A stretch of DNA of 64,000 bases, taken from Tindallia californiensis. GTDB lineage: Bacteria > Bacillota > Clostridia > Peptostreptococcales > Tindalliaceae. Position 1 is the first letter of the stretch. The number at the start of each line of letters is the position of its first letter. The translations under genes were made by a program, and so were the position numbers. The stretch is taken from positions 62,001-126,000 of the forward strand of contig NZ_FNPV01000005.1 in assembly GCF_900107405.1 (NCBI RefSeq). Reading direction: 5' to 3'. Positions 1 through 9,519 of this stretch are shown here, in pieces. The notes under the pieces were generated by a model. The model saw only the letters and a list, made by a program, of their open reading frames with translations, was not told the origin of the DNA and did no database searches.

Positions 1-1269
1 GTATATCAATTACTGGGGAGCGAAAAGGTAGTTGATGATAAGCAGCATATCCACCACTTAAATAACATTTATGGCTTCGATACCGTTCAGGAAGCCATAA
101 AAGAAATAGAAGAGCTTCGTCAGGCAGGACTACTTTATTCCGAGACTGATACAGATGCTAATGCCATGAAACATCAGCCATCAGTTATTAAGGCGATGTG
201 CTTACACGTAGCTCATGATTGTAATTTATCCTGCGAATATTGCTTTGCAGCCGAAGGGACTTTTCATGGCAACAGAGGAATGATGTCTTTAGAAACTGGT
301 AAAAAGGCACTTGTTTTCTTAGCTGAAAACTCAGGGAACCGAAAGCACTTAGAAGTGGATTTTTTTGGTGGAGAACCATTATTGAATTTTTCACTGATCC
401 GGGAATTAATTGATTTTGGAAGGGGTTTAGAGAAAAAAACAGGAAAGGTTTTTCGATTTACATTAACTACGAATGCGCTTGCCCTTACGGAAGATAAAAT
501 GGATTATATTAATGAGCATATGGACAATATTGTTTTAAGTATCGATGGACGAAAAGAAGTTAACGATAACCTTAGAAAAACATTATCAGGTAGCGGGTCC
601 TATGATTTGATTAAACCTAACATAAGTAAAATGGTTCAAAAAAGAGGGGATAAAGCCTATTTTGTTCGTGGCACCTTTACAGCAAAACACCTTGATTTTT
701 CTTCGGATGTGGTGCATCTGGCAGATTTAGGTTATGATCAAATATCTGTGGAACCGGTAGTTGGACCTGCAGAAATGGAAACAACACTGAAGGAAGCGCA
801 CCTTCCTATCATAGAAAAAGAGTATGAAAAATTATCAGAAGAATACTTGAAACGAAAAAACACTAAAAATAAATTTCGATTCTTTCACTTTATATTAGAC
901 TTGCAGCAAGGGCCATGTATGAAAAAAAGATCTTCTGGATGTGGTGCTGGCACAGAGTATGTGGCGGTAACTCCTGAAGGTGAACTGTATCCCTGTCATC
1001 AATTTGTTGGTCAACATGAATTTTCTCTAGGAAATCTTGATACTGGTATCACAAACAAATGCCAACAACGTAAGTTTGTTAATGCAACTGTTTATGATAA
1101 GTTGGACTGTGTTCAATGCTGGGCAAAATATTATTGCAGTGGTGGATGTCATGCAAATGCTTACTTTATGAACAATGATTTGAATAAACCCTATCAGATG
1201 GGATGTCAGATGGAGAAGATAAGGCTGGAGACTGCATTAACTATCATTGCAAGAGAAAGCGAGGAATAA
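1..1269 (+). CDS. scfB: SCIFF peptide maturase (radical SAM), 5' end missing
   Basis: Radical SAM enzyme that installs thioether crosslinks in the six-cysteine SCIFF ribosomal peptide. The reading frame is open from base 1, so the gene begins upstream of the window and 422 residues are visible. The radical SAM cluster motif CNLSCEYC is at about bases 220-243. The C-terminal half carries a SPASM-type set of cysteines, including CHQFVGQ, CVQCW, CSGGCHAN and GCQMEK, that would hold auxiliary Fe-S clusters. This architecture and the neighbourhood (gamma-carbonic anhydrase and secDF follow) match clostridial scfB. The SCIFF precursor gene scfA normally lies immediately upstream, outside the window. 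Two bases separate its stop from the next start. Confidence 0.92.
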   Translation, partial: VYQLLGSEKVVDDKQHIHHLNNIYGFDTVQEAIKEIEELRQAGLLYSETDTDANAMKHQPSVIKAMCLHVAHDCNLSCEYCFAAEGTFHGNRGMMSLETGKKALVFLAENSGNRKHLEVDFFGGEPLLNFSLIRELIDFGRGLEKKTGKVFRFTLTTNALALTEDKMDYINEHMDNIVLSIDGRKEVNDNLRKTLSGSGSYDLIKPNISKMVQKRGDKAYFVRGTFTAKHLDFSSDVVHLADLGYDQISVEPVVGPAEMETTLKEAHLPIIEKEYEKLSEEYLKRKNTKNKFRFFHFILDLQQGPCMKKRSSGCGAGTEYVAVTPEGELYPCHQFVGQHEFSLGNLDTGITNKCQQRKFVNATVYDKLDCVQCWAKYYCSGGCHANAYFMNNDLNKPYQMGCQMEKIRLETALTIIARESEE

Positions 1270-1271
1270 GA

Positions 1272-1781
1272 ATGGTTAAGGACTGTAATGGAAGGAATCC
1301 GGAATTTCACAATTCATGTTTTGTAGCTGAGACAGCTAGTGTCATTGGCAAGGTGGTCATGAAAGAAAATGCCAGTCTTTGGTATGGTGTCATTGCCAGA
1401 GGAGATTATAATGATATTTATATTGGAAAAGGTACAAACATACAAGATGGCTCCGTCATACATATTGCCTTTAATCATCCTACGGTGATAGGAGATTATG
1501 TTACTGTTGGTCATAATGCAGTTATTCATGGTTGTCATATTGAGGATGAAGCTTTGATAGGTATGGGCGCCATTATCTTAAATGGTGCAACTATTGGAAG
1601 TAAAAGCATCATTGCTGCTGGAAGCCTGGTGCCGGAAGGAAAAGAAATTCCGCCGGGAGTATTGGCAATGGGATCTCCTGCTAAAGTAGTAAGAAACTTG
1701 ACGGAAGATGAAAAGAAAAATATTCGTCTCTCCGCTGAAGATTATATAGGGTTTGCAAAAGAGCATAAGAAAGAAATATAG
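1272..1781 (+). CDS. Gamma-carbonic anhydrase family protein (left-handed beta-helix)
   Basis: Hexapeptide-repeat protein of 169 residues in the YrdA/PaaY/gamma-carbonic anhydrase family. Repeats of the form [LIV]GxxxxIxxxA run through the protein (VIGKVVMKEN, NIQDGSVIH, IGDYVTVGHN, IGMGAIILNG, IGSKSIIAAG). Histidines that could bind zinc are visible in the stretches SVIHIAF and VGHNAVIHGCH. I chose the ATG at 1272 rather than an upstream in-frame ATG inside scfB, because it sits right after the scfB stop and has a GAGGAA ribosome binding site. Zinc binding and CO2 hydration are family properties; many members have no proven substrate. Confidence 0.88.
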   Translation: MVKDCNGRNPEFHNSCFVAETASVIGKVVMKENASLWYGVIARGDYNDIYIGKGTNIQDGSVIHIAFNHPTVIGDYVTVGHNAVIHGCHIEDEALIGMGAIILNGATIGSKSIIAAGSLVPEGKEIPPGVLAMGSPAKVVRNLTEDEKKNIRLSAEDYIGFAKEHKKEI

Positions 1782-1819
1782 ATTTTTTTCTAAGAGAGTA
1801 AATTAAGGAGGTTTTTTAC

Positions 1820-3058
1820 ATGAAAGCAAAATATATCCTGATTTTTCTCATGATCATGTTTATTGCCATTGCTGGAGTTTTTACAGCTATTAATGGATTA
1901 AGCATAGGAGAACGACAAATCAGTCCCGTGTCTGAAAGCATTAACCAAGGATTAGACTTAAGAGGTGGCGTGTTTGTTATATATGAAGCAGATACAGATG
2001 CTTCTGGTGAAGAATTGGATAAAATAATAGAACAAACGATCAGTGTATTTAGAATGCGTGTTGATGGAATGGGTCTTACAGAACCAGTTATTGTACGAGA
2101 AGGTGAAAACAGAATAAGGGTTGAACTTCCTGGAGTGGAAGAAGTGCAAGAAGCTTTAGATATGATTGGAAGAACAGCTCAACTAGAATTTTTGACGCCA
2201 AATGAGCAAATTGTTCTTACTGGTGGCAATGTGACCGGTGCCAATGCAACTTATGTTGACGGAGAGGCAAATCCTGTTGTTAGGTTAGAATTAGACAATG
2301 AAGGAGCAAAAAGTTTTGCAGATGCAACGGGGACCTATATAGGCGAACCAATCTATATTATTTTAGATGATGAGATTATTTCGGCGCCTGTTGTTCGTTC
2401 AAGAATTCCAGACGGTGTAGCGACTATTAGTGGCAACTTTACCATTGAAGAAGCTTCTAATCTGGCCGCTTTAATTAGAGCGGGTTCACTGCCTGTCAAT
2501 TTAAATGAGGTTCAAACTTCAACCATTACAGCTACATTAGGAGTCGATGCACTGAACAGAAGTATCGATGCGGCTAAAATAGGTATAGCCCTTGTACTGC
2601 TTTTTATGCTGGTTGTATATCGTTTACCTGGCTTTGTTGCCAATATTGCTTTGACTATCTATATATTATTAGTACTGGGTATTTTCATATCATTGAATGC
2701 AACCTTGACCTTACCTGGGATTGCGGCATTGATACTGTCCATCGGTATGGCTGTGGATGCAAATGTTATTATCTTTGAGAGAGTAAAAGAAGAAATAGCG
2801 AATGGTAAAACCATTCGTGTATCAATTGACTCCGGGTTTAAGCGTGCATTTACAACCATACTAGATGCTAATATAACAACGCTAATTGCCGGAATCACTT
2901 TATATCAGTTTGGGACCGGACCAATTCGAGGATTTGCTGTCATGCTCATGATTGGACTGGCGGTTAGCATGTTTACGGCAATGGTTGTTACAAGAGTCCT
3001 ACTCAAATCTCTTGTAGCTACGAATCTGTTTAAAAATCCAAAATATTTTGGGGCGTAA
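1820..3058 (+). CDS. secD: Protein translocase subunit SecD
   Basis: Membrane component of the SecDF complex, which uses the proton motive force to help pull preproteins out of the SecYEG channel. It has 412 residues, with an N-terminal transmembrane helix (about residues 4-25), a large extracytoplasmic region beginning with the conserved GLDLRGG motif, and a C-terminal bundle of five helices containing GMAVDANVIIFERVKEE. That motif includes the conserved Asp of the RND-like fold. A strong AAGGAGG lies upstream. The stop is 12 bases from secF, so SecD and SecF are separate proteins here rather than fused as in Bacillus. Confidence 0.95.
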   Translation: MKAKYILIFLMIMFIAIAGVFTAINGLSIGERQISPVSESINQGLDLRGGVFVIYEADTDASGEELDKIIEQTISVFRMRVDGMGLTEPVIVREGENRIRVELPGVEEVQEALDMIGRTAQLEFLTPNEQIVLTGGNVTGANATYVDGEANPVVRLELDNEGAKSFADATGTYIGEPIYIILDDEIISAPVVRSRIPDGVATISGNFTIEEASNLAALIRAGSLPVNLNEVQTSTITATLGVDALNRSIDAAKIGIALVLLFMLVVYRLPGFVANIALTIYILLVLGIFISLNATLTLPGIAALILSIGMAVDANVIIFERVKEEIANGKTIRVSIDSGFKRAFTTILDANITTLIAGITLYQFGTGPIRGFAVMLMIGLAVSMFTAMVVTRVLLKSLVATNLFKNPKYFGA

Positions 3059-3070
3059 GGAGGGAAAGCA

Positions 3071-3955
3071 ATGGAAATAATTCATAGAAAAAAAATCTGG
3101 TTTTCTATATCAGCCATGATCATGCTGGTAGCTATTTTATTTATCTCTTTTACTGGAGTCAACACAGGGATAGATTTTACCGGTGGAACGATTATGGAGT
3201 TTGATTTTAAGCAGCAGGTAGAAGTCAATGATATTCGTCAGATAACAGATACTTTTGATACGGATGCAAGTATTAATTTTATAGGATCAGGACAGGAACA
3301 AGTCCAGATACGAACCATCATCGATATGAACCATCAGGAAAGAATGAAGGTTTTTAGTATGTTGCAAGAAACCTATGATATTATCGAAGACGATTTTATA
3401 AGGGCAGAACAATTTGGTCCATCAATTGGCAAAGAAATTCAGAATAGAGCATACTTATCAATACTAATTGCCTCTATTGGAATGCTAATTTATATAACTC
3501 TTCGGTTTGAGTTGAGTTTTGGACTGGCAGCCATTGCAGCACTGCTACATGACATATTAATAGTGGTTGCCATATTTATCATTTTTCAAATACCCATTAA
3601 CAGCCCTTTTGTAGCGGCGATGTTGACGGTACTAGGATATTCTATCAACGACACAATTGTTGTTTTTGACCGTATACGTGAAAACCGAAAGATAATGAAG
3701 AAATATGATTATGTAAGCTTGACGACAGACAGTATTCGACAGACCGTTCGACGTTCCTTATACACTTCTGCAACTACGCTTATAACTATTATAGCGCTAT
3801 ACATTCTGGGAGTACCTATGATCAAAGACTTTGCTTTGCCTTTAATAGCAGGCATTATCAGCGGTACCTATTCCTCCATTTTTATAGCAAGTCCTATTTG
3901 GGTTATGTTGAAGGAACGATCAAAAGACCCTAGTAAAAGTTTTTCTAAAGCTTAA
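3071..3955 (+). CDS. secF: Protein translocase subunit SecF
   Basis: Partner of SecD, 294 residues. It has an N-terminal transmembrane helix, the GIDFTGGT motif at the start of the external domain, and a C-terminal five-helix bundle with LLHDILIVVAIF and GYSINDTIVVFDRIRENR, the SecF signature loop. It is translationally close to secD with an AGGAGGG ribosome binding site. A perfect 11-bp inverted repeat follows the stop codon. In many Clostridia recJ follows secF; here apt follows after 162 bases with its own promoter. Confidence 0.95.
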   Translation: MEIIHRKKIWFSISAMIMLVAILFISFTGVNTGIDFTGGTIMEFDFKQQVEVNDIRQITDTFDTDASINFIGSGQEQVQIRTIIDMNHQERMKVFSMLQETYDIIEDDFIRAEQFGPSIGKEIQNRAYLSILIASIGMLIYITLRFELSFGLAAIAALLHDILIVVAIFIIFQIPINSPFVAAMLTVLGYSINDTIVVFDRIRENRKIMKKYDYVSLTTDSIRQTVRRSLYTSATTLITIIALYILGVPMIKDFALPLIAGIISGTYSSIFIASPIWVMLKERSKDPSKSFSKA

Positions 3956-3956
3956 G

Positions 3957-3993
3957 ATAGAAACAGCGATCCTTTAAGGATGGCTGTTTCTAT
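3957..3993 (+). terminator. Hairpin after secF, probable transcription terminator
   Basis: An 11-bp perfect inverted repeat (ATAGAAACAGC at 3957-3967 and GCTGTTTCTAT at 3983-3993), extended inside by ATCC/GGAT, directly follows the secF stop. The run of T after it is poor, so termination may be incomplete. Confidence 0.6.
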
Positions 3994-4047
3994 TATCAAT
4001 GAAATTTACTTTTAAAGAAATAGTTTCGATAAAACAACTATTCAATA

Positions 4048-4076
4048 TTGAATAAATTGTCTCAAATCGATATAAT
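4048..4076 (+). promoter_or_regulatory. Sigma-A type promoter for apt-relA
   Basis: TTGAAT at 4048-4053 and TATAAT at 4071-4076 with a 17-base spacer, 42 bases upstream of the apt start. Both boxes and the spacing match the housekeeping consensus. Confidence 0.7.
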
Positions 4077-4117
4077 TATAGTATTATCCAATTTAACAAA
4101 AATAAGGGAGGTACACT

Positions 4118-4636
4118 ATGCAACTCCAAAATAAGATTCGCGAGATTCAGGATTTTCCTCAAAAAGGCATTAACTTTAAGGATATTACGACTTTGTTAAA
4201 AGATTCAAATGCATTAAAACAAATGATCGACGATTTATGTGAACCATTAAAAGATCAAAAAATTGATTTAGTCGTAGGTCCTGAGTCAAGAGGATTTATT
4301 GTCGGAGTACCGATAGCATACCTCTTAAACGCAGGTTTTGTTCCGGTGCGCAAACCAGGAAAACTTCCGGCACCTATAAGAAAATACGAATATGAATTAG
4401 AGTATGGGACAGATTCTTTAGAAATTCATGAAGATGCTATTACGCCGGGTCAACGAGTTGTCATTGTTGACGATTTACTGGCCACAGGGGGGACTATGAA
4501 AGCAACAGCAAAGCTAATTGAAGAACTTGGTGGAGAAGTGGTATCGATGCAATTTTTGATGGAGTTAACATTTCTAAATGGACGTGACAATCTAAAAGGA
4601 TATCATATAAAAAGTCTTATTTCCTATGATGAGTAA
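4118..4636 (+). CDS. apt: Adenine phosphoribosyltransferase
   Basis: Purine salvage enzyme that makes AMP and pyrophosphate from adenine and PRPP in the cytoplasm. At 172 residues it is the usual length. The PRPP-binding motif VVIVDDLLATGGT is intact near residues 111-123, and the adenine-side loop RKPGKLP is present near residue 87. Start ATG has a GGGAGG ribosome binding site. It sits directly before relA, as in most Firmicutes. Confidence 0.96.
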   Translation: MQLQNKIREIQDFPQKGINFKDITTLLKDSNALKQMIDDLCEPLKDQKIDLVVGPESRGFIVGVPIAYLLNAGFVPVRKPGKLPAPIRKYEYELEYGTDSLEIHEDAITPGQRVVIVDDLLATGGTMKATAKLIEELGGEVVSMQFLMELTFLNGRDNLKGYHIKSLISYDE

Positions 4637-4674
4637 GCGTCAACATTTTTCTTGAAAGGTAGGTGAAGTACATC

Positions 4675-6855
4675 ATGCTCGAAAATTTAATTACGATGAT
4701 TGAAGAACATAACCCTAACTGTGATGTTGAATTGATTATACGTGCCTATCAATTTGCTGAAAGTGCCCATGAAGGGCAGTACAGAAAATCTGGTGATCGC
4801 TACTTTTCTCACCCTGTAGAAGTAGCAAAAATATTAATCCAGCTGCAGATGGACAGTAGTACCATTGCAGCAGGACTATTGCATGATGTACTGGAAGATA
4901 CGCCGAACAGTTATGAAGCAATGAAGCTAGAGTTTGGTGAAGAAATCGCAGAGTTAGTTGAAGGTGTAACAAAATTAACAAAAATGAATTTTGAGTCAAA
5001 AGAAGAAAAACAAGCTGAAAATTTACGTAAAATGTTCGTAGCAATGGCAAAAGATATTCGCGTTGTATTAATAAAGCTTGCTGATAGACTTCATAACATG
5101 AGAACACTTAAGTTTCAAAGTGATGATAAAAAGAAAGAAAAAGCAAGAGAAACTCTGGAAATTTTTGCACCGATAGCACACCGGCTAGGAATGTCTAAAA
5201 TCAAATGGGAGCTAGAAGACCTAAGCCTCCTTTATATTGATCCACAAGGATATTATGATCTGGTAGATAAAGTGGCTAAAAAAAGAGAAGAAAGAGAAGC
5301 TTTTATTAATTCTATTATTAAAGACTTACACATAAAACTAACTGACTTCAGTATTGATAGCGAAATATTTGGAAGACCAAAACATTTTTATAGTATATAC
5401 AAGAAAATGGTTAATCAAGGGAAAGCTTTTGAAGAAATATTTGACTTTCTGGCCATTAGAATATTAGTAGATAATATAAAGGATTGTTATGGTGTGTTAG
5501 GCGTTGTTCATACAATCTGGAAGCCAATTCCAGGACGATTTAAGGATTATATAGCCATGCCTAAACCCAACATGTACCAATCTTTACACACTACGGTTAT
5601 TGGCCCTAAAGGAGAGCCTTTTGAAATTCAAATAAGAACTTATGAAATGAATAATATTGCCGAGTTTGGAATAGCTGCACATTGGAAATATAAAGAAGGA
5701 CAAAGTGGAGAAGATGAAGGAACCAATATAGATGAAAAACTTACCTGGTTAAGTCAAATGATGGAATGGGAAAAAGAGACAAAAGATCCGGCGGAATTCA
5801 TGGAATCTTTGCGGATTGATTTATTTACCAATGAAGTATTTGTATTTACACCCAAAGGTAAAGTAATTGATTTGCCGGCAGGTTCAACACCGATTGATTT
5901 TGCCTATAAAATTCATAGCGACATAGGAAACAAATGCGTAGGAGCGAAAGTTGACGGTAGGATTGTACCTCTTAATTACAAATTAAAGAATGGTAACATT
6001 ATTGAAGTATTGACTTCTACAAATAGTAATGGCCCTAGTCGAGACTGGCTTAAAATTGTTCAAAGTTCTCAAGCAAAGACAAAAATAAAACAATGGTTTA
6101 AAAAAGAACGGCGTGATGAAAATATATCTAAAGGAAAAGATATGTTGGAGCGAGAAGTGAAAAGAATGAATGTTCCCGTAGCCTTAGCCTTAAAAGAAAA
6201 ACCACTTACCGCCATTGCTAATCGAATGAGTTTGCATGGTGCGGAAGATCTTTACGCTGCCATTGGTTATGGTGGCATCACATTGGCTCAGGTGACACCC
6301 AAAATCAGAGAGTATATAAAAAACCAGGTTCCAGCAGAAGAGTTAGAAAAATACATTCCGATTTCTCCTAAAAAAGAAGTTGAAAAGAAAAAAACTGGAA
6401 CAAAAAGTTCCGGTGTGAGTATTAGAGGGGTAGATAATTTAATGATACGTTTTTCTAAATGCTGTAATCCAGTTCCTGGCGATGATATCGTTGGTTATAT
6501 AACTAGAGGAAGAGGCGTATCAGTTCATCGAAAAGATTGTCCAAGTTTAATGGAGAGTCCTGAAAAAGACCAAAGAACCATAGAAGTTGATTGGGACTCG
6601 GACACTGAAATAGAGTTTCAGGCAGAGATTCAGGTAAATGCAACTGACCGTAAAGGTTTATTAAGAGAAATAACACAAATTTTAACCGATGATAAGATTG
6701 CTGTGAACTCTCTGAATGCAAGAACAAATAATAAGGAACATACAGCAACTATGAATTTGGTGGTAGAAATTAACAGTACAGAAGAATTAGAAAAACTCCG
6801 CAAGACACTAAAAAGCTTGGAAGGTGTTAAAGACGTTTTTCGGGTTAAAACATAG
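4675..6855 (+). CDS. relA: Bifunctional (p)ppGpp synthetase/hydrolase Rel
   Basis: Stringent-response enzyme that makes and degrades (p)ppGpp. Domain order: HD hydrolase (HDVLEDT with H70 and D71 intact, so hydrolase activity is expected), synthetase (around residues 230-340, with RFKDYIAMPKPNMYQSLHT), TGS (residues about 390-450), a Cys-containing zinc-finger segment (CCNPVPGDD) and a C-terminal ACT/RRM domain. I chose ATG 4675 over the in-frame GTG at 4663, because the GTG overlaps the AGGTAGG ribosome binding site. The product is then 726 residues, normal for firmicute Rel. Confidence 0.95.
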   Translation: MLENLITMIEEHNPNCDVELIIRAYQFAESAHEGQYRKSGDRYFSHPVEVAKILIQLQMDSSTIAAGLLHDVLEDTPNSYEAMKLEFGEEIAELVEGVTKLTKMNFESKEEKQAENLRKMFVAMAKDIRVVLIKLADRLHNMRTLKFQSDDKKKEKARETLEIFAPIAHRLGMSKIKWELEDLSLLYIDPQGYYDLVDKVAKKREEREAFINSIIKDLHIKLTDFSIDSEIFGRPKHFYSIYKKMVNQGKAFEEIFDFLAIRILVDNIKDCYGVLGVVHTIWKPIPGRFKDYIAMPKPNMYQSLHTTVIGPKGEPFEIQIRTYEMNNIAEFGIAAHWKYKEGQSGEDEGTNIDEKLTWLSQMMEWEKETKDPAEFMESLRIDLFTNEVFVFTPKGKVIDLPAGSTPIDFAYKIHSDIGNKCVGAKVDGRIVPLNYKLKNGNIIEVLTSTNSNGPSRDWLKIVQSSQAKTKIKQWFKKERRDENISKGKDMLEREVKRMNVPVALALKEKPLTAIANRMSLHGAEDLYAAIGYGGITLAQVTPKIREYIKNQVPAEELEKYIPISPKKEVEKKKTGTKSSGVSIRGVDNLMIRFSKCCNPVPGDDIVGYITRGRGVSVHRKDCPSLMESPEKDQRTIEVDWDSDTEIEFQAEIQVNATDRKGLLREITQILTDDKIAVNSLNARTNNKEHTATMNLVVEINSTEELEKLRKTLKSLEGVKDVFRVKT

Positions 6856-6874
6856 ATAATAGGGAGGAGCACTA

Positions 6875-7324
6875 ATGAGAGCAGTTGTACAACGAGTAAA
6901 ATCAAGTTGTGTATCCGTTGATGATAAAGTAGTAGGTGCTATTTCGCATGGCCTTTTAGTATATGTAGGGGTCGGAAAAGAAGATTCAGAGAAAGATATT
7001 GACTACATGGCTGAGAAAATAGTAAATCTTCGAATTTTCGAGGACGAAGAAGGAAAAATGAATCAGTCTCTTATAGATATTCAAGGTGAAATTTTATGTA
7101 TATCACAGTTTACATTATGGGGAGATTGTCGTAAGGGTAGAAGGCCAAGTTTTACAGATGCTCAAGAGCCTAAAGAAGCAGATCGATTTTATAAAAAGTT
7201 TGTTGAAACTTGTCGTGAAAAAGGCGTGAAGGTTGAAACGGGAGTATTTCAGGCTCACATGGAAGTTTCGTCGGTTAATGATGGTCCCGTAACCATGCTA
7301 ATTGACAGTGCGAAAAACTTTTAA
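6875..7324 (+). CDS. dtd: D-aminoacyl-tRNA deacylase
   Basis: Removes D-amino acids mischarged onto tRNA. The 149-residue protein has both signature motifs: SQFTLWGD near residue 78 and NDGPVTM near residue 137, which form the cross-subunit active site. It follows relA by 19 bases with a GGGAGG ribosome binding site, the usual firmicute order. In this organism D-ornithine and D-alanine are pathway intermediates (see the ornithine operon), so a proofreading role against D-amino acids is plausible; that link is inference. Confidence 0.95.
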   Translation: MRAVVQRVKSSCVSVDDKVVGAISHGLLVYVGVGKEDSEKDIDYMAEKIVNLRIFEDEEGKMNQSLIDIQGEILCISQFTLWGDCRKGRRPSFTDAQEPKEADRFYKKFVETCREKGVKVETGVFQAHMEVSSVNDGPVTMLIDSAKNF

Positions 7325-7355
7325 CAAAAAAATTTGAAAAGGAGGAAAGAACTAC

Positions 7356-7976
7356 ATGTTCTCTTATGAAAAGATAATTACAGGCCCTTTACAAGTAAAT
7401 ACCTATCTCATTGTGGATAATAAAACTGGTGAATGTATGGTTATTGATCCGGGGGGAGAGGCTACAGAAATCATGGCAGTAGCAAATAAAAATGGTTGGA
7501 AGATAAGCAAAATAGTTTTGACTCATGGACATGGCGATCATATTGGAGGACTTAATCAATTAAAAAAAGAATTAAAAGTTCCTATCTATATTCATGAAAA
7601 AGATGCCTCTATGATCGAAGATGGACAACGAAATTTCACAGCGATGATGGGCGATGTGGTCGAAATTTCGGCAGATCACTTTCTGGCTGATGGAGATATT
7701 ATTGAGCTTGGAAACTCAGCTGTTAATGTTATTCATACTCCTGGGCACACACAAGGTGGCATTTGCTTGTTAGCCGATAAGATGCTTTTTTCAGGAGACA
7801 CTTTGTTTATGCATTCTATTGGACGTACTGATTTAGAAGGAGGAAACCTCTTCCAGCTTCTAGGATCAATCAAAAATAAGTTGCTAGTCTTAGATGAAAC
7901 AACAAGAGTATTTCCTGGGCATGGACCTGATACTACGATAAAATTAGAAAAAACAAGAAATCCTCATCTGCAGTAA
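7356..7976 (+). CDS. Metallo-beta-lactamase fold hydrolase (glyoxalase II-like)
   Basis: A 206-residue hydrolase of the YqgX/GloB-like subfamily. The metal-binding motif THGHGDHIGG is near residue 65, further ligands are in HTPGHTQGG and FSGDTLF, and a C-terminal His lies in FPGHGPDT. Family members hydrolyse thioesters such as S-lactoylglutathione or bacillithiol conjugates, but the substrate cannot be read from sequence. The gene lies between dtd and hemZ, a position conserved across Clostridia. The ribosome binding site is AAAGGAGG. Confidence 0.85.
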   Translation: MFSYEKIITGPLQVNTYLIVDNKTGECMVIDPGGEATEIMAVANKNGWKISKIVLTHGHGDHIGGLNQLKKELKVPIYIHEKDASMIEDGQRNFTAMMGDVVEISADHFLADGDIIELGNSAVNVIHTPGHTQGGICLLADKMLFSGDTLFMHSIGRTDLEGGNLFQLLGSIKNKLLVLDETTRVFPGHGPDTTIKLEKTRNPHLQ

Positions 7977-8017
7977 CAGAAAGAAATATGCTTTTTTTCT
8001 AAAGGACGGAACGGCTA

Positions 8018-9505
8018 ATGAAGCTATTAATTATTGTAGAAAAAACATCAGAAGTACATGAATTGCGAGAAATGACTCGACTATTTCTTTCGGATCAAGA
8101 CTTTAAAGTGATTCAAAAATCAGAAGAAAAGGAAAAGGTCTTTTCTGCTGAAATAAAGGTGTGCATACGCACACGATATGATGAAAACAACACAAAAATA
8201 ATGATTGAGATAACAGGAAAAGCAAAAGAGAATAAAACAATCACCTTCAAAACAGAAACCGATCTGATAAAACAGAAAAAAAATGAAAAAAACAAGCTCA
8301 AGAGAATGATATATGACCGTTTACAATTATGGTTTCCAACAAATTTATCCTGGGGAATGTTGACAGGCGTCAGACCAGTAAAAATTGCACATGAAAAATT
8401 ACGTCGATTTACAAGTAAAGAATATGCCATAAAGATGATTATGGAAGAAACAATGATGAAAAAAGAAAAAGCAACATTAATTACTGAAATGGCCACTCTT
8501 CAAAATGAATACGTATTACCCGTAAAAGAAGATAATATCAGCCTTTACATCAATTTTCCAATCTGTCCGAGCAAGTGCAGTTACTGTTCATTTGCATCAC
8601 AATCACTAAAGTCGAAAGAGGATCCAATAGTAGATAAATATTTAGAAGGATTATTTAAGGAAATGGAAATCCTTTTGATGGGGCTTAAGCAAAGAAACAA
8701 AGAAATTCAGAGTTTGTATATTGGTGGAGGAACACCTTCTGTTCTATCTTGTAGTCAATTAGAAGGTTTTTTGAATAAGCTTAATACTTTGTGGGACTTA
8801 AAGAAGATCAATGAAATCACCTTTGAGGGAGGTAGGCCAGATACACTAGATGATGATAAACTTAAACTCTTGGCTGATTATCCAATTCATCGAATTAGCA
8901 TCAACCCACAAACACTTCATGATCAAACCCTGCAAAGAATAAACCGTCATCACTCCGTGCAGGATTTTTTTAATGTATATGAATCGGCGATTCGTTTTGG
9001 TCATCAGAACATTAATGTTGATGTTATTATGGGCCTACCCGGAGAAACACCGGATAAATTTCTTGATACATTATATTTATTGAAACCATTGGAGTTAGAA
9101 AGTTTAACCGTTCATGCCCTAGCGATGAAAAAAAATGCAGGCTTAAGACAACGAAACTATCAATTTGAATGGGTGGATGAAGCAGCAAGAAACGTGATGG
9201 AGCAGGTATATCATTTTGCAGTAATAGAAAAACTGGAACCTTATTATTTATATCGACAGAAACAAATGTTAGCAAACATGGAGAATGTTGGGTTTGCAAA
9301 AAAAGGAAAAGCTTCAATATATAATATTTTAATGATGGAAGAAATTCAGACGGTATTAGGAATTGGAGCAGGTGCCGTTTCAAAATTGATATTTCCAAAA
9401 GAAAACAGAGTACAAAGAGTTCCTGGAATAAAAGACATTCTAGTGTACTTAAATCGACTCCATTTGCAACGAGAAAAATGGGAACAAATACTAGATCAAT
9501 TATAA
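8018..9505 (+). CDS. hemZ: HemZ-type coproporphyrinogen dehydrogenase-like radical SAM protein
   Basis: Oxygen-independent coproporphyrinogen III oxidase-like protein of 495 residues. An N-terminal region of about 170 residues, specific to HemZ, precedes the radical SAM core, whose cluster cysteines are C183, C187 and C190 (CPSKCSYC). The glycine-rich YIGGGTPS motif and GGRPDTL follow. Whether HemZ proteins really act in heme synthesis is uncertain for the family. It ends 14 bases before aspS; hisS, which normally sits between them, is absent. Confidence 0.88.
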   Translation: MKLLIIVEKTSEVHELREMTRLFLSDQDFKVIQKSEEKEKVFSAEIKVCIRTRYDENNTKIMIEITGKAKENKTITFKTETDLIKQKKNEKNKLKRMIYDRLQLWFPTNLSWGMLTGVRPVKIAHEKLRRFTSKEYAIKMIMEETMMKKEKATLITEMATLQNEYVLPVKEDNISLYINFPICPSKCSYCSFASQSLKSKEDPIVDKYLEGLFKEMEILLMGLKQRNKEIQSLYIGGGTPSVLSCSQLEGFLNKLNTLWDLKKINEITFEGGRPDTLDDDKLKLLADYPIHRISINPQTLHDQTLQRINRHHSVQDFFNVYESAIRFGHQNINVDVIMGLPGETPDKFLDTLYLLKPLELESLTVHALAMKKNAGLRQRNYQFEWVDEAARNVMEQVYHFAVIEKLEPYYLYRQKQMLANMENVGFAKKGKASIYNILMMEEIQTVLGIGAGAVSKLIFPKENRVQRVPGIKDILVYLNRLHLQREKWEQILDQL

Positions 9506-9519
9506 AGGAGTGAAGATGC

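Noticed and set aside
1203-1271. N-terminal extension of the gamma-carbonic anhydrase from an upstream ATG
   Set aside because: It overlaps scfB in another frame, and the added residues are unlike the family.
4736-5107. Reverse-strand open frame of 123 codons inside relA
   Set aside because: It lies fully in a conserved gene, has no start signal and shows no recognisable domain.
8113-8496. Reverse-strand open frame of 127 codons inside hemZ
   Set aside because: Hydrophobic shadow of a Lys/Glu/Thr-rich coding region; no ribosome binding site.
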